DNA of 64,000 nt, taken from contig NZ_CP020475.1 in NCBI RefSeq assembly GCF_002080415.1, positions 62,001 through 126,000 of the forward strand. Reading direction: 5' to 3'. How positions within the stretch are numbered: the first letter of the stretch is position 1; every line of letters begins with the position of its first letter. A model generated the notes under the pieces. That model worked only from the letters and a program-made list of their open reading frames with translations. It ran no database searches and was not told the DNA's origin. This document shows positions 25,330-32,992 of this stretch, piece by piece. Position numbers and translations under genes: made by a program. The stretch comes from Roseovarius mucosus. GTDB lineage: Bacteria; Pseudomonadota; Alphaproteobacteria; Rhodobacterales; Rhodobacteraceae.

Positions 25330-25386
25330 GACAAGCCGCAGCATCTGCTGTCGCCGGGCAGGTCAATGAACCGTCCGGCGAAGGAC

Positions 25387-26040
25387 CTAATTTCGCCCCG
25401 CCAGGAACTCCGCCAGCACCGGGCTAGCCGCACCTTTCGCGGAGCTGAGCAGCTCCGAGCCCGCAAGCGAGGCCTTCGACAGGCGTACGAGCCCACCAGT
25501 TTCCTCGATGCGGTAGCAGCGGCGCTTTTGCCGCCCGCGCCTGTAGTGGGTCGCGGTGACAATCTGGCAGGTACTGCCATCGGTGAGCGTCACAGGTGCT
25601 GCGAGCTTGATCTTGTCGCCTTCCTCGTAGTCCGGGATCGACGCCCAGTCCCGGCAGCGCTGACGCCAGTCCTGCGCGTAGCTGTCCGGGTCTTTCAGGT
25701 CGGAGAGGAGCGCGATCAACGCAAGGGGAGCACGAGACTCGTTCGGGCCAGTACTTTCCTCCATGTCCTTGTAGCCCCAGCAGCCGTCATCGTATCGGGT
25801 GAGGAAGACAGCCCCGAACGTGATGGAGCCATCCACATCGGTCACATAGGTCGCGTCTTCGACTGGCGATCCGTCGATGCTTGTGACCCTCGCCGCTGCA
25901 TACCAGGTCGAACCCACCTTGCAGGATTTGATGAGTTCGGTCTTGCGCGTGTCGCTCTCAAAGGTGCAGAGCCGTGCGATTTCCGCTTTCTCATCCGCGT
26001 AGGTCTGGACGCGGCGGTCGGTGTAGAAGAGCCAACCCAT
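25387..26040 (-). CDS. conserved plasmid protein, DUF6927-like
   Basis: A 217-residue soluble protein with no signal peptide. The N-terminus MGWLFYTDRRVQTYADEKAEI and the following segments (KSCKVGSTWYAAARV, ITFGAVFLTRYDDGCWGYKDMEES, DYEEGDKIKLAAPVTLTDG) are those I associate with DUF6927. It is rich in aromatic residues and has several cysteines. The start lacks a strong ribosome binding site; AGAAAGGACTCTGAA lies nearby. It is one of the minus-strand backbone block genes between the toxin-antitoxin pair and the ParB-domain gene. Function unknown. Confidence 0.7.
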   Translation of the reverse strand: MGWLFYTDRRVQTYADEKAEIARLCTFESDTRKTELIKSCKVGSTWYAAARVTSIDGSPVEDATYVTDVDGSITFGAVFLTRYDDGCWGYKDMEESTGPNESRAPLALIALLSDLKDPDSYAQDWRQRCRDWASIPDYEEGDKIKLAAPVTLTDGSTCQIVTATHYRRGRQKRRCYRIEETGGLVRLSKASLAGSELLSSAKGAASPVLAEFLAGRN

Positions 26041-26142
26041 TTCAGAGTCCTTTCTCTCAGAAGGAAAAATGTCGTCGCCAATGGTCCGAGGGGGCCGCAG
26101 GTCCGGCAGGGTATTGGCGATGCTGGTTTGAGGAAGGGCGCG

Positions 26143-26736
26143 TTAAGCCGCCCTCCGACCGTCGATCTCCATCAGCGCATCGAGCGGCACGCGGTAGGGC
26201 TGCATGGCGTCGAAATCCTCGCAATTGCCGCAGTTCTGCACGATCGCGAAGGTGTCGCAGGCATCCTTGAGGATGACCCGGAAGGTGCCGCCAAGGCCCG
26301 ACGGCACCTCATAGGTCCCGCCGATCAGATAGTCCGAGGCCCGGCGCACGAAGACGCGGATGCTGTGGCCATCGGTGGCGAGCCGAATGGCCCCCTGCCC
26401 CCGGTCGATGAGCACCTGCACATCGTCGAGGATGTCGGTGTAGAACTGGCCGGTCAGATCGCGAAACGCCATGCGGCGCTGCGCCATCCAGTCGGTGTCC
26501 CGAAACGGGTTCATGCCATCGGCGAAAGCAAAGGACGGATCGGCCTGCTCGGTGGTAACGATGCGGGTGGTCGTGCCGTCGATGCCGTTGGAGCGCAAAT
26601 GCACGCCATTGCCGACGATCAGGATCAGGGCAGGCCTGTCCACAGGCCCGTTCCAGTTGGGCAGGAAGGTCGTGCAGGCACGCGCATGTGCGATTTGCGC
26701 CGCAACAGCGGAGGCAGAGAACTTGAGAATAGCCAT
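26143..26736 (-). CDS. conserved plasmid protein, DUF3085-like N-terminus
   Basis: A 197-residue soluble protein. The N-terminal part LKFSASAVAAQIAHARAC and the strand pair ALILIVGNGVHLRSNGIDG recall the DUF3085 family (typical VYLMSNG-like strand), but the remainder is unfamiliar. ATG at 26736 is chosen because the same spacer pattern (ATCCCC before ATG) precedes other genes of this block; the longer frame overlaps the ParB-domain gene end. It lies 76 bp downstream of that gene on the same strand, so the two could be co-transcribed. Function unknown. Confidence 0.6.
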   Translation of the reverse strand: MAILKFSASAVAAQIAHARACTTFLPNWNGPVDRPALILIVGNGVHLRSNGIDGTTTRIVTTEQADPSFAFADGMNPFRDTDWMAQRRMAFRDLTGQFYTDILDDVQVLIDRGQGAIRLATDGHSIRVFVRRASDYLIGGTYEVPSGLGGTFRVILKDACDTFAIVQNCGNCEDFDAMQPYRVPLDALMEIDGRRAA

Positions 26737-26812
26737 GGGGATGTCTTTCTGTTCGGTTTGGAAGGGTCGACCCGCGCGGGCGGCATGGTCCACGCGCGGG
26801 TCGCGTGAGGAC

Positions 26813-28795
26813 TCAGGCCGCTTGCGCGATGTCGCCGTCAGGCTCCGGGGTTTCCGCAGCGGGCTCCGCCTCATCAAAGGCGACACCGGCGGTCTGCATC
26901 ATGGGCGGACACCAGGCGGCCACGGCAGCGCGCTGCGCGTCCGTGAGCGTCGCGAAGGGATCGGCGAAGAGCTTGTCGCAGAAGGCGACGATCTCCTTCT
27001 TGCTCGACGAGGCCAGCGTCACCGCCTCCTGGGCGAGACCCAGATCCTCGCCGAGGATCTTCAGGAGCCAGGCCTTCTTGAAGCGGTTGAAGAGGGCCGC
27101 ATTCGGCGTCCAATGCGCCCGGATGTCGGGCATGATCTCGATCTCGAAGTCATGCATCAGGCTGTCGCGCTGGCGGTCCCGCGCGAAGCAGGACTGCGTG
27201 GTGCTGGCGGTTGCAAAGGCGACGAGATTGGCCTTCTCCCCTGCCTCCAGCGCGCGAAACGCCGCGAACTGATCGGCGGGCGCGCGGGTGTCATCGAGCC
27301 AGGACAGATCAAGCGCATCATGTGCCTCCGCCACCTGCTCGAGCGAGGTCTCGTCGATCTCGTCCATCTTGGCATGGCTGCGGTATTCCTTGCGGGCCTC
27401 GACCTTGATCGCCTGCGTGACACTCATGCCGCTGGCCAGAACGTCACTGACCAGCTTGAAGAGCGTCAGATCGAGCGTGGCCTCCGGATGCAGCGCCATC
27501 GCGGCCCCAAGCGCCATGGCTCGCTCGGTCTTGAGGTCCTCAGCCAGTGAGGCTGGATAAGTGATTTCGCCGGCGTCCGGGGCCTCCTCCCCGGTCGGGC
27601 TAGCCGAGGAGCCGCGCGCGCCCTCCTCTTTGATGGTGTCTTCCGGGCGGACGAGACCAACATGGAGCGTGATCTGCCCACCCTGCCACGAGGCGATCAC
27701 CCCAGACCGTGCGAGGTCCTCGGCGCTGTAGGCCTCCTGCAGATCGCGCGCTTCCTCTTCCAGAGCGTCGACGCGGTCGTAAAGGGCATTGTAGGCACCG
27801 TCCTCGAGCCCCTCATCCTCCATCTCGAGCTGCAATTTCTCAAGCTCGGCGGTGATCTCATTGATGCGCTTCTGGGCAGCCTCATCCGGCTCGATCGGGC
27901 CGGGATAGACGCGACCATAGTCGGCCATGGTCGCGTAGTCATAGCGCACCATCGCATCGGCCCAGGCAAACCCCAGCCTCATACGGGCCTCTTCGGCGGC
28001 GGCACCGAGCTTCTCGAGCAGGATGGTCTCGACCAGTGCCGCATCCTCCAGCACGGAATGCTCTTCCAGAAGGTCAGCCGCGACGGCACCGCCACGCGCC
28101 TCGTAGTCTTCGCGCACGAAAGCCCCGATATCATCGCTGACCTGCACGCCGCGGGATTTGAGGGCCTGACGGACGGTATAGGCCTGCAGATAGCCGCCGT
28201 CCTTCGTGAGCGCCTCGAAGACCTCGCGCTGCGCCTCCTGGCTCGGGTGCTCGGCGAAGGCTTTCATCGTGTCGAGCGTGATCACCTTGCCCCGGGCCGC
28301 GGCGCGGATGTCGGGGTGGATCAGGCCATAGCGCAACCGGCCTTTCACGGCCGCCACCGTGGTGCCGAAGGTCTTTGCGATCGTCTCGGGCGTCTGGCCG
28401 TCGACCTCCATCATCCGGGCGAAGGCCTCGAACTCGTCGATGGCATTCATCGGTGCCTGGGTGATGTTCTCGGCGAGCGACAGTGCCGTGGTGACGTCGC
28501 AGTCTTCCGGCACGAGGCGGCAGTCCACCTTGGTCTTCGCCGTGAACCCCTTGCTGGCCTTGTCGGCGATCAGCTCCTTCAGCGCGGCATGGCGTCGGCC
28601 ACCGGCGAGGACAGCATATTTGCCGTCAAGCTTCTGGACGAGAAGCGGCTGGAGCAGGCCCAGCACAGCGATGCTGGCCTTCAGATGCGCGATGTTCTCG
28701 GGGTCATAAGTTTCCGGCGAGTTGCTGCGCACATTGGCGGGATGCGGGACAAGATCGCCGATAGCGATGGTGAGAGGGGCAAAGTTCGTGGTCAT
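26813..28795 (-). CDS. large ParB/Spo0J-domain protein
   Basis: A 660-residue protein. Residues about 1-110 hold the ParB N-terminal domain: LVPHPANVRSNS (14-25), IAVLGLLQPLLVQ, and AVLAGGRRHAAL (about 62-73), with ENITQAPMNAIDEFEAF at about 110. A helix-turn-helix follows (IAKTFGTTVAAVKGRLRYGLIH). The remaining 450 residues are helical and acidic, including a coiled-coil-like stretch at about 300-350. This is far longer than partition ParB, and no parA neighbours it, so it is not the plasmid partition protein. In this family the ParB domain binds or hydrolyses CTP; here a regulatory role for the backbone block is plausible. ATG at 28795 follows TGGAAGGATATCCC. Confidence 0.85.
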   Translation of the reverse strand: MTTNFAPLTIAIGDLVPHPANVRSNSPETYDPENIAHLKASIAVLGLLQPLLVQKLDGKYAVLAGGRRHAALKELIADKASKGFTAKTKVDCRLVPEDCDVTTALSLAENITQAPMNAIDEFEAFARMMEVDGQTPETIAKTFGTTVAAVKGRLRYGLIHPDIRAAARGKVITLDTMKAFAEHPSQEAQREVFEALTKDGGYLQAYTVRQALKSRGVQVSDDIGAFVREDYEARGGAVAADLLEEHSVLEDAALVETILLEKLGAAAEEARMRLGFAWADAMVRYDYATMADYGRVYPGPIEPDEAAQKRINEITAELEKLQLEMEDEGLEDGAYNALYDRVDALEEEARDLQEAYSAEDLARSGVIASWQGGQITLHVGLVRPEDTIKEEGARGSSASPTGEEAPDAGEITYPASLAEDLKTERAMALGAAMALHPEATLDLTLFKLVSDVLASGMSVTQAIKVEARKEYRSHAKMDEIDETSLEQVAEAHDALDLSWLDDTRAPADQFAAFRALEAGEKANLVAFATASTTQSCFARDRQRDSLMHDFEIEIMPDIRAHWTPNAALFNRFKKAWLLKILGEDLGLAQEAVTLASSSKKEIVAFCDKLFADPFATLTDAQRAAVAAWCPPMMQTAGVAFDEAEPAAETPEPDGDIAQAA

Positions 28796-28875
28796 GGGAT
28801 ATCCTTCCAGGTGGGTGAAGTGTGGCCCCCGCGCGCGCGGGCGTAACCAATCCCCGGCTTCAGGGATCACTACGA

Positions 28876-28900
28876 CAAAAGGCCCACTTTCCCTTTGAGG
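28876..28900 (-). repeat. recurrent hairpin element, copy 4
   Basis: Minus strand CAAAGGGAAAGTGGGCCTTTT. It lies about 80 bp upstream of the ParB-domain gene and forms the downstream arm of the terminator listed next. Confidence 0.55.
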
Positions 28901-28914
28901 GGTCAGTGGGCCTT
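28879..28914 (-). terminator. Rho-independent terminator between the DUF3768 and ParB-domain genes
   Basis: Perfect 10-bp stem AAGGCCCACT / AGTGGGCCTT with a 16-nt loop. On the minus strand it is followed by TTGTCG after the TT of the stem. It lies 38 bp past the DUF3768 stop. Confidence 0.75.
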
Positions 28915-28951
28915 CATCGTCTGAGATGTCAGGGGGGAGGAGTCCCCTGCC

Positions 28952-29341
28952 CTACCAGTCGCGCGCCAGCATGATGGTCAGCACGCGCATGGTGGTGGCG
29001 GGATTATCCGGGGTCTCAGCCCCGTAGCGGAAATCCGAGTCTGCTTCATAGAGATCGATTTTCCAGAACACGGTCTCGCCCCGGATCTCGACCGCCCCGA
29101 AATCGTGCCATCCCTCGGGATCATTCTCAGGCTCGAATGTGGCAAACTCACCGGTCGCCTTCACCGCCTCGGCCATGAAGCCGTCACCAGCCTCCATAAG
29201 CGCGCGGGTGACATGCATTCGGCCCTGGATGGGCTGCGCGGGCGGCACTCCAAGGCACGCGAGCTTGCGAAACGCGTCGTTCTGCGCCGCGATCACGGTC
29301 GAGTCGGGACGATCTGGCTGGGGTTGAACGGTCATGGCCAT
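28952..29341 (-). CDS. DUF3768 protein
   Basis: A 129-residue soluble protein. IAAQNDAFRKLACLGVPPAQPIQGRMHVTRAL and the C-terminal part FWKIDLYEADSDFRYGAETPDNPATTMRVLTIMLARDW, with its paired Asp/Glu-rich strand, are the hallmarks I know for DUF3768. That family is common on alphaproteobacterial plasmids and of unknown function. ATG at 29341 follows CAAAGGAGATCCCC. A terminator follows the gene. The recurrent hairpin element (29376-29400) lies about 35 bp upstream, so the element is within its presumed leader. Confidence 0.85.
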   Translation of the reverse strand: MAMTVQPQPDRPDSTVIAAQNDAFRKLACLGVPPAQPIQGRMHVTRALMEAGDGFMAEAVKATGEFATFEPENDPEGWHDFGAVEIRGETVFWKIDLYEADSDFRYGAETPDNPATTMRVLTIMLARDW

Positions 29342-29375
29342 GGGGATCTCCTTTGAGAAGTTGAAACACCCTTCC

Positions 29376-29400
29376 CAAAGCCTGCTTTCACTTTTCCGCC
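29376..29400 (-). repeat. recurrent hairpin element, copy 5
   Basis: Minus strand GAAAAGTGAAAGCAGGCTTT, in the leader of the DUF3768 gene. It is the closest match to copy 3 of the helicase gene (18 of 20 positions). Confidence 0.6.
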
Positions 29401-29428
29401 TGGCGGATGAATTGAGGCCGAAGGCGCC

Positions 29429-29638
29429 TTATCCGAACAGCCCTCTGACTCTGTAGTTCGGGTTAGGGATGGTTTCGATCCAGCCGCCTTGTTCTTTGAT
29501 GCTCTCGAGCGCTGCCGAGAACGGATAAGCGCCATCAGACTGGCTCCACCAATAGGCACCGCGCTTGAAGGTGATGATCTTGCGGCGGCCGTCTTCGAAG
29601 CAGGCCACCCGCAGCGTCTTGGGTTCCTTGCGTGACAT
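29429..29638 (-). CDS. 69-residue conserved plasmid protein
   Basis: A small basic N-terminus (MSRKEPKTLRVACFEDGRRKIITFKRG) is followed by AYWWSQSDGAYPFSAALESIKEQGGW and a short tail. It has no recognised domain. It sits between ArdC and DUF3768 on the same strand, starting 23 bp after the ArdC stop, so it is likely the second gene of an ArdC transcript. The start is supported by GAGAACGAAGACTCGC. A nucleic-acid-binding accessory role would fit its basic N-terminus, but this is a guess. Confidence 0.6.
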   Translation of the reverse strand: MSRKEPKTLRVACFEDGRRKIITFKRGAYWWSQSDGAYPFSAALESIKEQGGWIETIPNPNYRVRGLFG

Positions 29639-29661
29639 GCGAGTCTTCGTTCTCTGTGTGG

Positions 29662-30600
29662 TCAGGCGGCCTCGGCGCTGTCCCCTGCCCTGCCCGCCTC
29701 CGATCTGGCGATCAGGTAGTCGCAGGCGCGCTGCGCATCAGCCGCGTGCCGGAAGATCGCGCCCTTGTCCGACCGAAGGACCCGCAACCAGTTATGGAGG
29801 TAGGCGGCATTCATCTCGAGCGTATGCGCCGTGAAGCCGAGCGTTTGTCCCAGGAACACCGAGGTCAACTCCGCGACGATCTCCTCGCGCGCGTAAGAGG
29901 TGTTGCCAAACTTCGAGAGACCGAAATCACGGTTCAGTCGATGGGGGGCTTTTGTCGCATGGGCCAGCTCATGCGCCCAGACCCCGTAGAAATTGCGCGG
30001 GTCCTGGAACCGCGTGATGGATGGCATGTAAACCTTGTCCACGGGGGGCAAATAGTACGCTTCCGTCCCCGTGAAGACGGTCGTGATGTCGATGGCGTCG
30101 AAAAACGCCTGCATGTGCGCGATGGGCTCGGACGGCGGATGTTCAGGCGCTGGCTCCGGGTCGGGGTAGAAACTGTCGGGCAAGCCCTCGATCTGGCAGG
30201 CATTGAACACGCGGTAGGATTTCTGGAAGCGGAAGATACGGGCTTCCTCGGAGTGATCATCCCCGTCGCTGTGATCATGCTCATCGCCGGCGTCTCTCCG
30301 GCTTTGACCGTAGTAAACAACGACAGAGGACTTTTCGCCCTTGCGGACCTTTGCGTCCAACGCATTGGCCTGCGGCAACGTCATCCAGAAGGGAGAGCTG
30401 TGGCCCGCCATCACGGTCCGCATGGTCAGCAGGAAGTTGTTCACTCCCTGGTAGGGTTCCCCGCCCACGCGCAGGGGGCGACAGCTGCCACCTGCGGTCC
30501 ATGGCTTGCGCCACGGCAGGACGCCGCGCTCGATGATGCGGATGATTTCGTTTGTGATGACCTCGGAGGCATCGAATTTGGGCGTGCGGGATCGGGCCAT
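29662..30600 (-). CDS. ardC: ArdC-type antirestriction protein
   Basis: A 312-residue protein that in related plasmids protects incoming single-stranded DNA from restriction. The N-terminal ssDNA-binding domain (DUF1738 type) has ITNEIIRIIERGVLPWRKPWTAGG (15-38) and YQGVNNFLL (50-58). The C-terminal zincin-like metallopeptidase domain has HELAHATK (210-217), with a third ligand likely in YAREEIVAELTS. An inserted His/Asp-rich loop (DEHDHSDGDDHSEE, about 106-119) is unusual. ATG at 30600 follows AAAGGAGGCCAGCC, a strong site. Upstream is the 156-residue protein gene with a slight spacing, so they may share a transcript. It belongs to the presumed establishment block. Confidence 0.9.
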   Translation of the reverse strand: MARSRTPKFDASEVITNEIIRIIERGVLPWRKPWTAGGSCRPLRVGGEPYQGVNNFLLTMRTVMAGHSSPFWMTLPQANALDAKVRKGEKSSVVVYYGQSRRDAGDEHDHSDGDDHSEEARIFRFQKSYRVFNACQIEGLPDSFYPDPEPAPEHPPSEPIAHMQAFFDAIDITTVFTGTEAYYLPPVDKVYMPSITRFQDPRNFYGVWAHELAHATKAPHRLNRDFGLSKFGNTSYAREEIVAELTSVFLGQTLGFTAHTLEMNAAYLHNWLRVLRSDKGAIFRHAADAQRACDYLIARSEAGRAGDSAEAA

Positions 30601-30640
30601 GGCTGGCCTCCTTTCGAGTGTTGATGAGAGGGAGTGGTGA

Positions 30641-31111
30641 TCAGGTTGACTGACGGGGGCGTGGATCGTTGGCGATCCTGCCACCGAGGGCTTCGACCAT
30701 GTCGATGTAGGTGGTCAGCGACGCGGACCTGCCGGGACCCCAAGGTTCAGGGTCGACCGACTCGTCCTGCGCCACCCGCGGCAGGTTCGCGAAGGTGATG
30801 ACGTCACTGATGGGTCGGATATCGATGAACGGGGTTCCTCGTGCGACCGCGAGGGCGGCCAGGGGAAAGCGCTCGATCGGCGCGAAGGTCGACACGGTAG
30901 TCCAACCGAGATGGAGGAATGTCCCACCCTCCCCGCAGATCACATTCGCGTTTGGCAATGACGCCGCCTGCTTCAGATAGCCGAGATCACGCTGGACGGT
31001 CTCGCGCTCGAGCCGTTGTGCCTGCCCCGTCTGGCCGGTTCGGCGTAGTTCCTTGTGTCGCCACCACGAGGCAGCGGTCGCGCGCAACACGCGCAAGACA
31101 CCTGTTTGCAT
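30641..31111 (-). CDS. conserved plasmid protein of unknown function
   Basis: A 156-residue protein, first of the minus-strand backbone block that continues into ardC 40 bp downstream. The basic N-terminus is LRVLRATAASWWRHKELRRTGQTGQAQRLERE. The middle part has IERFPLAALAVARGTPFIDIRPISD, and the C-terminal half is acidic. No domain is recognised. The second ATG (31111) is preferred because AAGGACATTCCC precedes it, the same spacing as in neighbouring backbone genes. The recurrent hairpin element (31197-31227) is about 90 bp upstream. Confidence 0.55.
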   Translation of the reverse strand: MQTGVLRVLRATAASWWRHKELRRTGQTGQAQRLERETVQRDLGYLKQAASLPNANVICGEGGTFLHLGWTTVSTFAPIERFPLAALAVARGTPFIDIRPISDVITFANLPRVAQDESVDPEPWGPGRSASLTTYIDMVEALGGRIANDPRPRQST

Positions 31112-31196
31112 GGGAATGTCCTTCATCAGGAACGGCAGACCGGAACCCGGCCCGGACCCATCTGAGGGACCCCAAAGGCCCTCATCCGTCAGTCAC

Positions 31197-31227
31197 AAAA
31201 CCCGAAGGACACTTTCACTTTCTACGG
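31197..31227 (-). repeat. recurrent hairpin element, copy 6 (most diverged)
   Basis: Minus strand GAAAGTGAAAGTGTCCTTCG, upstream of the 156-residue protein gene. It keeps the GAAAGTGAAAG part but not a perfect right arm. Confidence 0.45.
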
Positions 31228-31381
31228 GTCCGGACCCGTTCTTGGCAAAACCATTGAGTCCTCACCACAGGACTCAATGCCGGCACGTCTACCGAAGCTC
31301 TTGATTTGGATCAGCAGAGCCAGTTGGGGATGAAAGATCGGCAACGAGCATCGGCAGTATCTCGCATGAGATTCGATATTA

Positions 31382-31395
31382 TTGATATAGATCAA
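31382..31395. promoter_or_regulatory. FNR/FnrL-type dyad
   Basis: TTGAT-ATAG-ATCAA, a perfect match to the FNR-family consensus, in an AT-rich gene-free spacer. It is 270 bp upstream of the nearest minus-strand gene and beyond the end of repC, so its target is unclear. Confidence 0.4.
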
Positions 31396-31484
31396 ATAGT
31401 TAGATGGTCCTCCAGATCGGCAGAGAATATCTCTACAGGCCTGCTTAAAGCTGCGAACGCGTGGTATTTCTCAATCTTGCCCGA

Positions 31485-32765
31485 TCATGCGGCCTGCCCG
31501 TTGAGCCTGCCATAAAAGCTGCGCTCCAGATGCAGCTCCCCTGCCCCGGCCTTCTCCACCATGCCCCGAAGATATCCACCCGGAGAGGCAACCTCACCGG
31601 TACTGTGCTTCTCGAAGACGAGCGCAAATGCGGCCGTGGCCACTTGGGTCCCCATTCGGTCCTGCGCGACGTTCCAGGCATGCTCCGAGATCCCGATCAT
31701 CGGCCTGAGTTGCCCGGCAACGCGGTGCAGGTCGCCCCAATCCTTCAGGAATCCACCCATATTGCGCGCCCAGGACGCGAATTCCGGACAGGCCTGCATG
31801 ATTGTCGGCAGGTCGAGCGCTGTCCGCTTCTTGCGTACCTCAGCAACCCAGTCTTCCAACTCCCTATCAACCCGCTCTTCGGGTTCGGCATTGGGCACCA
31901 CACCTGCCGTTTCCTCTTTTTCAGAGGAATTACTAGTTACAGGATTAAGTTGATTTGTAATTAGTATATGAGGTTCGGAAATGACCTCCCTGGGGTTCAT
32001 TTCTTGAGTCTTCCCAGAAACTTGTTCCTTGGTTTCGGGCGTGTTTTCCACAGTTTGAACGACCTCAGTTGCCTTGAGATAGGCCGCCTCGACCCGCTCC
32101 TGGAGATCCTTGAACCACGTCAGGAGCCGAGCAAGCTGCTCGGACGCTTCATGGCGACGCGGAAGCCGGTCCAGAAGCTCCTCAAAAAGCCCCGTGAATT
32201 GGCTCCAGGGCCCGCGCAGCGCGCTGCTGATAGCCGCTTCAATCCGGGCTCGGATCATCCGGCGCGCAACCGTGATCTGGCGCTTCAGGCGCTGGCAGAG
32301 CTCGCGTTCAGCCTGCAGCTCGGCATGAAGCTCTTCGAACTCCTCGACACGGGCTGAAAGCGGCGACAGATCAAAGCCGTAAGCCTCAATGATGCGCCCA
32401 TCGGCGTCCCTGCGGCCCCACCGCTTGCCATTGGGGCTATCCTGGAAGGAAATCACGCCGATCTCAGCAAGACGCCGCGCGTGGCGCTTGAGGGCCGACA
32501 GGGAAAAGCCCGTCTGCTCCATCAGATAGGCGTTCGACGCCCAGACGATCGGGCGCTGCCCCTCCTCCCAGTCCTGAGCCTGAGTGAAGGCCCCCAGGGT
32601 ATCGAGGAGCATCATGTCGCCAGCCTTCAGGCCGATATGGGCCCCAACGCGTTTGAGCGCGACAAATGCTCGTGTTTTAGGTACTGCTACCTGTTCACCG
32701 GCTTGGGCAAGCTGCTCAGCAACCCCAAGACACGGTGTCGGCTTGCGCCAACCTGTATGTTTCAT
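31485..32765 (-). CDS. repC: RepC replication initiator of the repABC system
   Basis: A 426-residue replication initiator that is limiting for plasmid copy number. The N-terminal two thirds (LKRVGAHIGLKAGDMMLLDTLGAF, YLMEQTGFSLSALKRHARRLAEIGVISFQDSPNGKRWG) are a typical RepC winged-helix DNA-binding region. The C-terminal domain has FASWARNMGGFLKDWGDLHRVAGQLRPMIGISEHAW and PGGYLRGMVEKA. In repABC plasmids RepC binds an origin lying in its own coding sequence; an AT-rich stretch at 31912-31975 fits. ATG at 32765 follows GGAGGTGAGATACAGGC. It is the last gene of repA-repB-repC and is controlled by the ctRNA in the repB-repC gap. Confidence 0.95.
   Translation of the reverse strand: MKHTGWRKPTPCLGVAEQLAQAGEQVAVPKTRAFVALKRVGAHIGLKAGDMMLLDTLGAFTQAQDWEEGQRPIVWASNAYLMEQTGFSLSALKRHARRLAEIGVISFQDSPNGKRWGRRDADGRIIEAYGFDLSPLSARVEEFEELHAELQAERELCQRLKRQITVARRMIRARIEAAISSALRGPWSQFTGLFEELLDRLPRRHEASEQLARLLTWFKDLQERVEAAYLKATEVVQTVENTPETKEQVSGKTQEMNPREVISEPHILITNQLNPVTSNSSEKEETAGVVPNAEPEERVDRELEDWVAEVRKKRTALDLPTIMQACPEFASWARNMGGFLKDWGDLHRVAGQLRPMIGISEHAWNVAQDRMGTQVATAAFALVFEKHSTGEVASPGGYLRGMVEKAGAGELHLERSFYGRLNGQAA
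31912..31975. other. AT-rich segment inside repC, candidate oriV
   Basis: About 64 bp of conspicuously AT-rich sequence (including TTACTAGTTACAGG and TTAGTATATG) within an otherwise GC-rich gene, at about two thirds of repC. In repABC replicons the origin maps to such a segment in repC. Confidence 0.6.
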
Positions 32766-32829
32766 GCCTGTATCTCACCTCCGGTCATGTGGAGGCAAAA
32801 GAAAGCCGTTCGCTCAGAAGCGTTCGTCG

Positions 32830-32858
32830 TTGACAGTGAATCCTGTGAGACCTATCTT
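32830..32858 (+). promoter_or_regulatory. promoter of the counter-transcribed RNA
   Basis: TTGACA (32830-32835), 17-bp spacer, TATCTT (32853-32858) on the plus strand, opposite to repABC, inside the repB-repC gap. Confidence 0.8.
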
Positions 32859-32864
32859 GAAGGC

Positions 32865-32918
32865 GACCAAACCATTAAGATCAGCTCTCAGGCCACACCG
32901 CTTGGGGGCTTTTCTTTT
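32865..32918 (+). ncRNA. counter-transcribed RNA of the repABC operon
   Basis: Antisense RNA that represses repC expression and determines incompatibility in repABC plasmids. Here a consensus plus-strand promoter is followed by about 54 nt ending in a terminator. The hairpin has arms AGCTCTCA (32883-32890) and TGGGGGCT (32903-32910), which pair over 8 bp with two G-U wobbles, then TTTCTTTT. Size, position and orientation match known ctRNAs of this family. Start and end are estimates from promoter and terminator. Confidence 0.8.
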
Positions 32919-32992
32919 GCCGTTAATTCACTTGTCGTTCCTTTTATGCTCCTTGCCTCATCGTTCCGAAGAACATCTCACCAACGCTGTCT

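Larger units (their letters stand above)
31112..31484. other. gene-free spacer between backbone block and repC
   Basis: No supported gene. It contains copy 6 of the recurrent hairpin element and an FNR-type dyad; a stretch around 31360-31400 is clearly AT-rich. Confidence 0.6.

Noticed and set aside
26813..28795. ParB-domain protein as second partition system
   Set aside because: No parA neighbour or parS-like palindrome beside it; size and context fit the backbone-associated ParB-like family instead.
27662..28846. 394-residue plus-strand frame
   Set aside because: Antisense to the ParB-domain gene, whose motifs AGGRRHAAL and HTH are unmistakable.
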